Positions 55,096-63,949 of a stretch of DNA of 64,000 nucleotides are shown one piece after another. The stretch covers positions 60,194 through 124,193 of the forward strand of contig CAZTZE010000003.1 in NCBI GenBank assembly GCA_964618215.1. Reading direction: 5' to 3'. Position numbers and translations under genes: made by a program. Source of the stretch: CG2-30-58-95 sp964618215 (lineage in GTDB: Bacteria > Chloroflexota > Anaerolineae > Anaerolineales > Villigracilaceae). The notes beneath the pieces were generated by a model. That model worked only from the letters and a program-made list of their open reading frames with translations, was not told the DNA's origin and searched no databases. Within the stretch, counting starts at the first letter, position 1, and each line of letters begins with the position of its first letter.

Positions 55096-58000
55096 ATGCA
55101 ACTCCTTCTCGACACCATCCGCCGACTCCCTGCCTACCAGTCGTTGCTGGCTACCCTGAAATCCGGCAAAACCCAGCCCGGTCTGGCCTTGCCGCGCGCC
55201 GCGCGCCTGCCGGTGCTGGCCGCCTTGCACGAGGACTTGGGCCAGCCGCTCGTTCTTGTCACCGACCGCGCCGACCATGCCCTCGCATTGCACGACGAAC
55301 TGGCGTTCTGGCTGCCGGATATTTCACGCTACATTTTCTCCGAACCCAACCCACTCTTTTACGAAGATGCTGCCTGGGGCAGTTCCACACGGCGCGAGCG
55401 CCTGCAAACGCTGACTGCGCTCGCGGCCTACCACCTGCCGTTTGCGCAGAAACCGGGCCAACGAATGCCGCCGGTCATCGTCACCTCGGCGCGCGCCATA
55501 ATGACGCGCAGCCTGCCGCGCCGCGATTTCCTCAAAGCCAGCAAACTGCTCAGGCTCGGGCAGAGCCTCCCGCCCGGTTCGCTGCTGGAGACATGGGTGG
55601 GCATCGGCTACCAGCCAGCGGATACCGTCCTCGAGCCCGGACAGTTCTCGCACCGCGGCGGCATCTTCGACATTTGGCCGCAATCGGAGCCGCGTCCTGT
55701 CCGCCTGGATTTCTTCGGCGACGAGATTGATACCATCCGGCGATTCGATCCGGGGTCGCAGCGCACGGTCGAAAAACTCGACTCGGTTTTGGTAACACCC
55801 GCTCGCGAATTTCTCCTGCCAACCAATTCGCAATTTGCCGAGTCCCAATTTACCGAATTTCACATCCCTCTCTTGCATCCATTCCCCTCCAGCCTGTTGG
55901 ATTACCTCCCGCAGAAATCCCTGGTGCTGGTGGACGATTTGAGCATCCTGGAGAGCACGGTCTCCGAAATTGAAGAACAGGCCGTCAAACTGCGCGCCGA
56001 GTCCATCACCGAAGGGACGCTGGCTGTTGATTTCCCGGTCCCTTATTTGTCGTGGTCAGAGTTATTCGATAATCTTCAGACCCATCCCGGCCTGGAATTA
56101 GGACGGTCAACGGCGGAAGAACTCCCCTCTCCCTTTGGGAGAGGGGCCGGGGGTGAGGTCCTGGCCGCGCAATTTGGGCACATCGAACGCTTCGGCGGAC
56201 GGTTGAAACCCTTCATCGAGTATCTCGATAAGATCATCGCGGCTGGCAATTCCGTCACCATCGTCTCGCGCCAATCCTCCCGCCTCGAAGAACTCTGGGC
56301 CGAGCGCCATCCGCAATCCGCAATCCCCAATCCGCAATTTATCGAAGCCTCCCTCTCCGAAGGCTGGGCGCTCACCATTCCCCAATCTACCAATTCCCAA
56401 TCTACTAATCTACTATTTTACCTCTTTACCGACTCCGAGATATTCGGCTGGGAACGGCCTCAGCCACGCCAGCGTCCGCGGCCGGGAGCCGAGACCCCCG
56501 AAGCGGCCTACGCGGACCTGAATCCGGGTGACTGGATTGTTCACGTGGACTACGGCGTCGGGCGCTTTACCGGTCTCGTCCAACGCACGCTCGAAGGGCG
56601 GGCGCGCGAGTTCCTGTGCGTGGAATACAAGAATGGCGACCAGGTCTACGTCCCCATCCACCAGGCCGACCGGTTGACGCGCTATATCGGCCCGGATGGT
56701 TCCCCACCTTCGCCCGGTCATCTGGGTACCCAGGAGTGGCCGGAGACCAAGCGCAAGGTGCGCGCAGCGGTGCAGGAAGTGGCGCAGGAACTGCTCGACC
56801 TGTACGCCCGCCGTCAGGTCGCGGAAGGATTCGCTTTCAGTTCAGATACCGCCTGGCAGGGCGAACTGGAGTCCAGTTTTCCCTACGTCGAAACCGACGA
56901 CCAGGTTAAGACGTTGGCCGACATCAAGCGCGACATGGAAACGCCGCGCCCGATGGACCGCCTGCTGTGTGGCGACGTCGGCTATGGCAAGACCGAGGTG
57001 GCGCTGCGGGCCGCGTTCAAGGCGGTGATGGACGGGCGGCAGGCGGCGGTGCTTGTCCCGACCACCGTCCTCGCCCAGCAGCATTATGACACATTCAAAC
57101 AGCGGCTATCGGCCTTCCCGGTGACGGTCGAAATGCTCTCCCGCTTCCGCACGCCGCGCGAGCAGAGTCAGATTCTCTATGGTCTGGCGCAGGGCGCGGT
57201 GGATATTGTCATCGGCACCCACCGCCTCTTCTCTGCCGATGTGCAGTTCAAAGACCTCGGCCTGGTCATCATAGACGAGGAGCAGCGCTTCGGTGTGACC
57301 CACAAGGAGCGCCTGAAGAAACTGCGTACCGAAGTGGACGTGCTGACCCTGACCGCCACGCCCATCCCGCGCACGCTCTACATGGCCCTCACCGGCGTGC
57401 GCGATATTTCCAACTTGAACACGCCACCCGAGGAGCGCCTGCCGATTGTGACCCACGTCGGGCCGTACTCACCGAAACTCGTCCGCCAGGCCAGCCTGCG
57501 CGAACTGGAACGGCGCGGGCAGATCTTCTTTGTCCACAACCGGGTGCAGACGATTGACGCCATGCGCATGCACCTGGAGAAACTAGTCCCCGAGGCGCGC
57601 ATCGCCATCGCTCACGGTCAAATGCCGGAGAACGAACTGGCCAGCGTCATGCGCCGGTTTACTGCTGGGGATGTAGACATCTTGCTTTCGACTTCCATCA
57701 TTGAATCCGGCCTGGATATTCCCAACGCCAACACCCTCATCGTGGACCGTGGCGACGCCTTCGGCTTGGCGCAGTTATACCAGTTGCGCGGCCGCGTCGG
57801 GCGCGGGGCGGCGCGGGCTTATGCCTATTTCTTCCGCCACAACAAACTGCGTCCCACCCCCGAAGGCCAGGAACGGCTGGAGGTTATCGCCGAGAATACG
57901 CAGTTGGGCGCGGGCTATTCGATTGCCATGCGTGATCTGGAAATGCGCGGGGCAGGGGATCTGCTGGGCACGCGCCAATCGGGACACATCGCCGCGGTGG

Positions 58001-58614
58001 GGTTTCACCTTTACACACGCTTGCTTGCGACGGCGGTTCGCTCGATCCGGCAAGCAAGCGGAGAGTCGAACGTTGAACAGCCTGACCTGAACGGAGCGAA
58101 GGATCGAACGTTGGACGTTGGACTTTCGACGCTCGAACCGATGGGCCTGCCTGTCAATGTAGACCTGCCTATAGCCACTGGTATCCCGTCGGATTACGTT
58201 CCTGACCAGAACCTGCGTCTGCGTCTCTACCGCCGCCTGGCCGACCTGACCGACGAGTCCGCGCTGGAGGCGCTCGCCGCTGAATTCACCGACCGCTTCG
58301 GCCCCTTGCCGGAGATGGCCACCAACCTGTTCTACCAGATGCGGATCAAGATGCGCGCCGAGAAAGCCGGACTGGTCTCGGTCGGCATGGAGAGCGGACA
58401 GATCCTCCTGCGCTACCCGGCTCCGCCGGAGGGCGTCGAGGTGAAGCGCTTGCCGGATTTAGGTCCTGGCATTAGAGGGGGGAAAAATGCCTATTGGTGC
58501 ATGTTCGGCAAGGATGTGGATTGGCACGAGAGGTTGTTGGAAACGCTGGAGAGATTGACTAAAAAGAAACCGGCTGGCGGAGCATGGCCTTTTGGTTTCG
58601 GAGTGTTATTTTAG
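55096..58614 (+). CDS. mfd: Transcription-repair coupling factor
   Basis: A 1172-residue SF2 ATPase that removes stalled RNA polymerase and recruits UvrA. The UvrB-like N-terminal module (about 30-400) contains TRRERLQTLTALAA and QFSHRGGIFDIWPQ. The RNA-polymerase-interacting CarD-like domain (about 470-545) has LNPGDWIVHVDYGVGRFTGL. Walker A GDVGYGKTE starts at 626 and Walker B DEEQ at 727, followed by RVGRG-type motif VI (LRGRVGRGAARAYAYFF). The C-terminal TRCF domain is complete. Odd insertions are carried in-frame: heptad words at 55822-55860, 56308-56340, 56377-56416 and 58065-58138, and a CCCCTCTCCC palindrome at 56124-56146. Most lie between the conserved domains. Confidence 0.95.
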   Translation: MQLLLDTIRRLPAYQSLLATLKSGKTQPGLALPRAARLPVLAALHEDLGQPLVLVTDRADHALALHDELAFWLPDISRYIFSEPNPLFYEDAAWGSSTRRERLQTLTALAAYHLPFAQKPGQRMPPVIVTSARAIMTRSLPRRDFLKASKLLRLGQSLPPGSLLETWVGIGYQPADTVLEPGQFSHRGGIFDIWPQSEPRPVRLDFFGDEIDTIRRFDPGSQRTVEKLDSVLVTPAREFLLPTNSQFAESQFTEFHIPLLHPFPSSLLDYLPQKSLVLVDDLSILESTVSEIEEQAVKLRAESITEGTLAVDFPVPYLSWSELFDNLQTHPGLELGRSTAEELPSPFGRGAGGEVLAAQFGHIERFGGRLKPFIEYLDKIIAAGNSVTIVSRQSSRLEELWAERHPQSAIPNPQFIEASLSEGWALTIPQSTNSQSTNLLFYLFTDSEIFGWERPQPRQRPRPGAETPEAAYADLNPGDWIVHVDYGVGRFTGLVQRTLEGRAREFLCVEYKNGDQVYVPIHQADRLTRYIGPDGSPPSPGHLGTQEWPETKRKVRAAVQEVAQELLDLYARRQVAEGFAFSSDTAWQGELESSFPYVETDDQVKTLADIKRDMETPRPMDRLLCGDVGYGKTEVALRAAFKAVMDGRQAAVLVPTTVLAQQHYDTFKQRLSAFPVTVEMLSRFRTPREQSQILYGLAQGAVDIVIGTHRLFSADVQFKDLGLVIIDEEQRFGVTHKERLKKLRTEVDVLTLTATPIPRTLYMALTGVRDISNLNTPPEERLPIVTHVGPYSPKLVRQASLRELERRGQIFFVHNRVQTIDAMRMHLEKLVPEARIAIAHGQMPENELASVMRRFTAGDVDILLSTSIIESGLDIPNANTLIVDRGDAFGLAQLYQLRGRVGRGAARAYAYFFRHNKLRPTPEGQERLEVIAENTQLGAGYSIAMRDLEMRGAGDLLGTRQSGHIAAVGFHLYTRLLATAVRSIRQASGESNVEQPDLNGAKDRTLDVGLSTLEPMGLPVNVDLPIATGIPSDYVPDQNLRLRLYRRLADLTDESALEALAAEFTDRFGPLPEMATNLFYQMRIKMRAEKAGLVSVGMESGQILLRYPAPPEGVEVKRLPDLGPGIRGGKNAYWCMFGKDVDWHERLLETLERLTKKKPAGGAWPFGFGVLF
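56124..56146. repeat. CCCCTCTCCC palindrome inside mfd
   Basis: CCCCTCTCCC, loop TTT, GGGAGAGGGG: perfect 10-bp stem. It is read as ELPSPFGRGAGGEV, close to the LTPGPSP-GRG peptide in the zinc dehydrogenase. Confidence 0.87.
56308..56416. repeat. Heptad arrays inside mfd
   Basis: CCGCAAT and CCCCAAT words at 56308-56340 and CCAATCTA-type words at 56377-56416 are read as HPQSAIPNPQF and IPQSTNSQSTN. Two further arrays lie at 55822-55860 (AATTCGC/AATTTGC) and 58065-58138 (GAACGTTG/GACGTTG). They are in the same style as intergenic arrays, yet keep the frame. Confidence 0.75.
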
Positions 58615-58631
58615 CCCCTGGACACTACAAC

Positions 58632-59264
58632 TCATCCGTAGCGGCACCCCTCCACCGCGTCCGCCAAGTCGCTGAGAAAATCAAACAGAAAGCGCAAGTA
58701 CTTGCCATCAGAAATGCGCCCAGGCTGGTTAAAGAGGAGTTCTGCCTCTTGAACAAAGATGTTGCCTCCCATTTTCAATCGGGGGAGTTTCTGGCGGACG
58801 TTGGAAGAGGCGAGCACTTTTGGGGCCAGCCAATCCGGTTCGCTTGTGATGTTGAAATGGCGGTCAATTTCCGCATCGCCGGTGACTCGGGCGGCTTCGC
58901 CGATGGTGATGACCCGATTGAGTTTCATCTTGATACCCTGCGAGGCGTTGATCTTTAGCCGGATGTCCGTGCTAGTATTGGTCCGATTGCTCCCGCGCTC
59001 GCTCCGGCGCCGGTATGCGTCGCGCTCTTCTGACACATTTTCGATCAGGGCGAGCGACCGTTTGCGATAAATGCCACTCAATTGCTGATCTCGATAGGTC
59101 GCCGTCCGGTGTTTGGAGAACTGCAAGCCTGTCTCAGCGGCGATCTGCTTCCAGGCCCTGCCTCGGCCCAGCCTCTGCAGGATATTGAAGGTGAGTAAGA
59201 GCACAAGGAAAACGATCAGCGTGAGGAATAAAGGATTGGTAATGTACTCCAATAGCTTATCCAT
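58632..59264 (-). CDS. Membrane-anchored protein of unknown function
   Basis: A 210-residue protein with one N-terminal helix (FLTLIVFLVLLLTFNIL, about 11-27) and a soluble cytoplasmic or extracytoplasmic part. The pattern WKQIAAETGLQFSKH, YRDQQLSGIYRKRSLALI and RVTGDAEIDRHFNITSEPDW is seen in small uncharacterised proteins described as DUF3137-like or similar; I cannot name it. AAGGAG lies upstream. It converges with mfd, with only 17 bases between the stops. Confidence 0.75.
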   Translation of the reverse strand: MDKLLEYITNPLFLTLIVFLVLLLTFNILQRLGRGRAWKQIAAETGLQFSKHRTATYRDQQLSGIYRKRSLALIENVSEERDAYRRRSERGSNRTNTSTDIRLKINASQGIKMKLNRVITIGEAARVTGDAEIDRHFNITSEPDWLAPKVLASSNVRQKLPRLKMGGNIFVQEAELLFNQPGRISDGKYLRFLFDFLSDLADAVEGCRYG

Positions 59265-59299
59265 ATATAACTCCTTGTTGTGTTTATTTTCTTGCCGCG

Positions 59300-60193
59300 T
59301 TAGTGGCATCCTCCTACCTTTACTAGGCTGTACACCTGGGAGCGCATATAACCTCCTTTGTTATCCTGAATGACGAATTGGGTTTGCAGCCATCCTTCCC
59401 ATCCTGCGCCGCTCGACGCGATGCGGGCGCGCAACCAGGTTATGAACAGCCCTACGGTAACCGGATCGAAGTTTATCTGATAAGTATCTGCTCCCACAGG
59501 TATCATTGCAATCGAGGCCCAATCTGAGTGATCAGAAAATGCCTGATCAGCTATGCGGAAGAACAACACCACAACTTTGATGCCCTTTGTGTTCGAGGCT
59601 TTTATTTCAGCCGTAATTGAGGTTGTTCGGCAGTCATACGGCAGGTTGATTTGTTGCGGGGTGAAGACCGGCTGACTCAAAAAGGCAGTCTGTGAGGTGG
59701 CAGTGGGGGTTAACGTGACCGTGGCGGTTGGGGTGGGGGTAACCGTAAGGGTTGGGGTAAGCGTGGCGGTTGGAGTGAAGGTTGGAGTTGCTTCTTCGAC
59801 CATCACCACAGACCGGGCTGGTTCGCTCCAGTCACCCGAAGCATTCTGTGCCCGGCATTCCAGAACGGTACGACCTGAGATTGTGGGAAGCCAACTGAAA
59901 CTGGCAGTCAACAGCATCAGGTTATTTTCAGAGGCAGGGTATGCTTTTGCTACGGAGCTGTTAACGCTGAATTCCACCGCGGTAATCCCCCCGGGGTCTG
60001 CGCCGTGGCAGACGACCGGATAGGCCACATTCAGCGGCAGCCGGGCCCCATTCAGCGGCGCATCTACCCAGGCCTGTAGGTTCCCCTGCGGAGCAGGCTG
60101 GGGATTGGCATTGGATACCGTTGGGAGGTTACACCCAGAAAGCAGTACCGCCATGATCACAAGGGCATTTACGATTTTCAGCCTGATATTCAT
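59300..60193 (-). CDS. Lipoprotein with Ig-like domain and Thr/Pro linker
   Basis: A 297-residue lipoprotein. The signal sequence ends in a lipobox, LLSGC, at about residue 21. An Ig-like segment (WVDAPLNGARLPLNVAYPVV) follows, then a long Thr/Pro/Val linker (about 137-167) and a beta-rich C-terminal domain (QQINLPYDCRTTSITAEIKA). It is probably anchored on the outer face of the membrane. AAGGAGAG lies upstream. It follows the LysM protein by 8 bases and both share external beta domains, so they may form a surface complex (inference). Confidence 0.83.
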   Translation of the reverse strand: MNIRLKIVNALVIMAVLLSGCNLPTVSNANPQPAPQGNLQAWVDAPLNGARLPLNVAYPVVCHGADPGGITAVEFSVNSSVAKAYPASENNLMLLTASFSWLPTISGRTVLECRAQNASGDWSEPARSVVMVEEATPTFTPTATLTPTLTVTPTPTATVTLTPTATSQTAFLSQPVFTPQQINLPYDCRTTSITAEIKASNTKGIKVVVLFFRIADQAFSDHSDWASIAMIPVGADTYQINFDPVTVGLFITWLRARIASSGAGWEGWLQTQFVIQDNKGGYMRSQVYSLVKVGGCH

Positions 60194-60201
60194 GTCTCTC
60201 C

Positions 60202-63200
60202 TTAATAACCGCCCAGCAATCCCGATGGATTTAATACAGGCGTAGTGAATGGATCAGGGCCATCGTAGGCCTCTGTCATATAGGGGGAATTGGACCACAA
60301 ACGTGCGCTGATCTCAGCCTGGGCGTCAAGATACAGCAGGTCGAAATCACCTTCCGGATTGTACACTTTGAATTCCTCTGGCATTTCGGGCACCCAGTAA
60401 GGCTGGGGAAGCAGTTTGATGGTGAATTCTCTTGATTCGCCGGGTGCAAGCAGCGGAATGATCTTATAGCCGCTGAATAGATCGCCTTCACACGGCGCAT
60501 CTCCGAGAACAACCGGTTGTTGATTGCATTGACCGGGCCCCCAGCCAGTTGTGACCCAGTCGACACAGTAATAGTACGTCATGTTTCTACAGGTCTCGTT
60601 CACCGCATGGACATTGACATACAGGACGAAGTTCAACTTACTGAGTTCTTGCTCGGTAAAGCTCGTGCCGCCCGCCTTACGAGTGACCCTTATCGTGGCT
60701 TCAGCCATCTGCCAATTCTGGGTTATCGCTGGTCTAACGGTGATGGCCGTCGGATCTGTTGGCATCATCAGCGCGTAGTAGCCGTTACCATGAGCAATAG
60801 CGTCATCCTGGTAAGAGGCAACTGTTTGTTTGACAAACTCATCCTTCAGTGTATGTATGGCATCGACTAAGAGTTTCTTGCAGTCAAGAACTTCCTTCGG
60901 ACAGGCATCCCCATCCAACCCCGCATATTTCAGGGCCTGCTCAGCGAGCGCCTCAATCCCTTCGTCCGTCAATTGATTCAGATCCGGAATGTCGGCCGGA
61001 AGGCCATATTGGTACTTGAGCACCCATTCCTGCCCTTTCATCAAACCATCGAATACCTTGTCTCTGCAATCTGGCAGCGGGCATAGCTTCCAGCCGCCGA
61101 TCAGATCATACTGGGCAAGCATACTGTCGATGGACAACTTCTTCGCAGCCTGGTAGATCTTATTTAGGTCCTGCAACGCTTCATTCACCCAATCCCATAG
61201 ATCCTCATACCAGGCTTTTTCTTCAGGCACGTAATGCGCCGGGCAGTAAGGCGTATGGTTATTGAGATAACCCTCAAATTCAGGAAGGCGGTCTTTGAAC
61301 CAGGACCCATATGCGGTCCAAACCCACGAATTGGGGTTAACCGCAATGACATCCACGCAGCCCCAATGAGCAGAAGGTGGAATGGGCGCGGCCGAGCTTA
61401 ATATTTCAATATCATAGATTGAAGAGGTTTTGGGGGGAATCGTGATTGCATTTGTCCCGGTGGGTTTGTATTCGATCGTGACCACGTTGGAGGGGGATTG
61501 AATCAGTTTACCGCCGGACAACGGGATGATCCTTGCGTAGTAAGTTAGCGGGATGTTGAGGAAACCATCTACTAAGTTGGCGTCCGGATACTGGAGAAAG
61601 ATCAAGCCGGACTCATTAGGATTGTTCTTCTCGTATTGACTGGTCAGCCATGGATTGTAAGGATAGGGGGACTCGCTCTGATTGACCAGAATCCCGGCAA
61701 AGTCCGCGGTTCGATCTGCTGGAGTGGCGAAGAAATCCCCGAGATCCTTGAAGTTCAGGTTGAAAGTGCCCCAAACGGTATTCTCAGAGCTTACTGCTCC
61801 CGACAGGACTTTCGAATATGCCAGGCCGGGCGGATCTTCTTGAGCCCCTGCAGAGAAAGGCTGAAGCGAGAGCTGAAAAAGAACCGAGGAATAGCTCTCG
61901 GCCAGGGGTGAGACAATCTCCCATCTGAAGCCTCTTAGTTGGTTCTCTTGGTCAGAGCCAACCACGGCGCTTTCGGAGTATTGGATGCCCTCACTGCCGC
62001 CGCAGATCGTTCCGATCGGGCAAATCCTCAGCCGCGGTTTGATTTCAATACGTGCCTGGGCTTGGCCAAGGAAAGATAGTCCGCCGGAATCCCACCCCCA
62101 GGCCTCCACAGCAACCCCGGATGGGATTGTCTGACCGCCGCCTGAACTCGTAAGCCCTCTTAGATCAAAGGTCCCGTCTTTCAGGCTCAGGAATTCGCCA
62201 TTGGATGCCGGGTAGCGCTCGTAACCATTCCCATCGATCGAAGTATAGAAATAGATTCCATTCGAACTGGGCGGCAGGGACAGAACACTGCCGGAGACGG
62301 GCAGGGTGGAAGGATCTGCGCAGCCAGGATTCGTCAGAGCAACTGCAACCGGATCTCCAAGGCTTTCTCCCTGGTCATTGTAGACGGAGGCAATATATTG
62401 GACAGCCCCGGCGGCAGTCTCATCCTGGTAAACCAACGGGCTCACCTGGCTGCCATCGAAACTTGCGATAGGGATGAACAGGCCGCCGTTAGCATCCAGG
62501 CGGTAGAGGATAAAGCCGCTGGCGTCCTTTGCGAGATCTTGCAGCGTGAGGCTTACCAAGCACTGGTCAACTAGAGCCTGGATCGAAGGCGGCCTGGGCA
62601 AGCTTGACCCGAATTGGAGTTGCGCTCCCTCAGAGGCGGGCTCCGCTTGTGGAGGTGCGGGCGGCGGGTCGAATGGGATGATCACCGTTTTCCCGGCCGG
62701 AAGCGGATCGCCGGCTCCCCCCGACCAGCCAGGATTCCTGGTTTGGATCTTGTTTGGATCCGCCTGGAATGCAGCAGCAATCGAATCCAGGGTATCTCCC
62801 TCTTTTGCCACATAAATAGTTTCCATGCCAACCGGGGGAGAGCTCTTGACATGAACAACATTGGAAAGGGTCACGCGCCCGGTTTGGTCCACTGCGCCGG
62901 CGTAGAGGGTATGCCACCCTTCCCCTTTCAGGAGCGTGGATGGAAAATCAAACCGGGCTGAGACCGCCGGCACATCTGGTAGGACGGCGCCAATCTCAAC
63001 CCCATCCAACCAAAAACGGATTCCCTGCAGCGGTTGTTCGCTGGCCAGTTCCACCAGTACGGGTACCGATCCGTTCAATGGGAAGATACCGCCCTCGGCA
63101 GGGTTTGTGATCGTAACCAGGATCAGGTTGGGGGGCGGAAGAGCAATTCCAGGTGATTCTTGCGAGGATGGTTCTTTCCTTACCGCCAAGAAGATAACGA

Positions 63201-63282
63201 ATAGGGCGAGAACCACGACCCCAAACACAAGGACTATTCCCGAAAATATGCCAACAAGAAGTTTTTTCCGTTTCGGTGGCAT
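60202..63282 (-). CDS. 1026-residue membrane-anchored LysM protein
   Basis: One N-terminal transmembrane anchor (IFSGIVLVFGVVVLALFVIFLA, about 12-33) is followed by an Ig-like segment (about 55-140; PAEGGIFPLNGSVPVLVEL). A LysM-type peptidoglycan-binding motif follows (about 155-200; IYVAKEGDTLDSIAAAFQAD and NPGWSGGAGDPL), then long beta-rich regions and a helical cysteine-bearing part (about 690-840). No catalytic motif is recognised. The whole protein is extracytoplasmic. AAAGGATGAG lies upstream. The lipoprotein gene follows. It may be a wall-bound scaffold or adhesin. Confidence 0.83.
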   Translation of the reverse strand: MPPKRKKLLVGIFSGIVLVFGVVVLALFVIFLAVRKEPSSQESPGIALPPPNLILVTITNPAEGGIFPLNGSVPVLVELASEQPLQGIRFWLDGVEIGAVLPDVPAVSARFDFPSTLLKGEGWHTLYAGAVDQTGRVTLSNVVHVKSSPPVGMETIYVAKEGDTLDSIAAAFQADPNKIQTRNPGWSGGAGDPLPAGKTVIIPFDPPPAPPQAEPASEGAQLQFGSSLPRPPSIQALVDQCLVSLTLQDLAKDASGFILYRLDANGGLFIPIASFDGSQVSPLVYQDETAAGAVQYIASVYNDQGESLGDPVAVALTNPGCADPSTLPVSGSVLSLPPSSNGIYFYTSIDGNGYERYPASNGEFLSLKDGTFDLRGLTSSGGGQTIPSGVAVEAWGWDSGGLSFLGQAQARIEIKPRLRICPIGTICGGSEGIQYSESAVVGSDQENQLRGFRWEIVSPLAESYSSVLFQLSLQPFSAGAQEDPPGLAYSKVLSGAVSSENTVWGTFNLNFKDLGDFFATPADRTADFAGILVNQSESPYPYNPWLTSQYEKNNPNESGLIFLQYPDANLVDGFLNIPLTYYARIIPLSGGKLIQSPSNVVTIEYKPTGTNAITIPPKTSSIYDIEILSSAAPIPPSAHWGCVDVIAVNPNSWVWTAYGSWFKDRLPEFEGYLNNHTPYCPAHYVPEEKAWYEDLWDWVNEALQDLNKIYQAAKKLSIDSMLAQYDLIGGWKLCPLPDCRDKVFDGLMKGQEWVLKYQYGLPADIPDLNQLTDEGIEALAEQALKYAGLDGDACPKEVLDCKKLLVDAIHTLKDEFVKQTVASYQDDAIAHGNGYYALMMPTDPTAITVRPAITQNWQMAEATIRVTRKAGGTSFTEQELSKLNFVLYVNVHAVNETCRNMTYYYCVDWVTTGWGPGQCNQQPVVLGDAPCEGDLFSGYKIIPLLAPGESREFTIKLLPQPYWVPEMPEEFKVYNPEGDFDLLYLDAQAEISARLWSNSPYMTEAYDGPDPFTTPVLNPSGLLGGY

Positions 63283-63449
63283 CTCTCATCCTTTCTCTTT
63301 GACTTGCAATCATAACGTTATATCTTCTCCGGCCCGCGAAGAACGCGCCCGGGTGTCAGTGGGAATTCGTCGAACCAGACGCCAGTCGCGTCGTGGACCG
63401 TGCAATGATGGCCGGCTCGAATGGCAGGAAAGGCGGCGAACGGTTTGCG

Positions 63450-63641
63450 TTACCGGCGGGGCGGATTAGCAAAGCTACTTGATATTATGGCACGAAATTC
63501 GGAAAATCGCGCCAGTTTTTCGCGGGCGGTGGCAAGGATGATGATGAACATGATTTTTTGCCCTGGCTTTAACCCAAACTGTTTCCGCACTTCACGCGGG
63601 ATGACCACCTGATATTTGGAGGAAATCGTCGTTGCGTACAT
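63450..63641 (-). CDS. AbrB/SpoVT-type protein with aberrant C-terminus
   Basis: A 63-residue frame. Residues 1-33 (MYATTISSKYQVVIPREVRK, then QFGLKPGQKIMFI) are a complete swapped-hairpin AbrB/MazE-type DNA-binding domain. The remaining 30 residues (ILATAREKLARFSEF and on) do not look like the usual acidic antitoxin tail and may be a frame-shifted or replaced end. GGGAG lies 8 bases before the ATG at 63641. No toxin gene follows within 170 bases, so it may be a solitary or decayed antitoxin. Confidence 0.6.
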   Translation of the reverse strand: MYATTISSKYQVVIPREVRKQFGLKPGQKIMFIIILATAREKLARFSEFRAIISSSFANPPRR

Positions 63642-63764
63642 ACTCACATCTCCCTTTCGATAAGAAATCGTAAGACAATTTGATTATACCGCCTCTCGAT
63701 TGGGAAATGCAACCAACGCTTCCCCGTTTTCGCGCTATGAGAAAGCCATCCATTTGTTGATCGA

Positions 63765-63929
63765 AAGGTTACCATCCGCTCCGGCCTGCCCGAGACCTGG
63801 TGTTTACGCACGGCCCTGCTTTTCCTTCAGTTGGCCTACCAGGTCTACCGCCTTCTGGATAACAGGCTCATGCTCGAATGGCGCCGCCGTTTTTCCCTTC
63901 CCCGCCTGCCATCGCCTCGCGCCCTGTAG
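63765..63929 (+). other. Open stretch, possible gene tail
   Basis: A 54-codon frame without a start (KVTIRSGLPETWCLRTALLF, then LQLAYQVYRLLDNRLMLEW to a stop). It resembles the end of a larger protein, perhaps a transposase, but I cannot identify it. The region 63642-64000 shows no other gene. Confidence 0.25.
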
Positions 63930-63949
63930 GTCACGTTTCAAACGTGACC
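63929..63949. repeat. Perfect hairpin GGTCACGTTT/AAACGTGACC
   Basis: 10-bp perfect arms around a single C, right after the open stretch. Compact palindrome of the kind common in this window. Confidence 0.8.
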
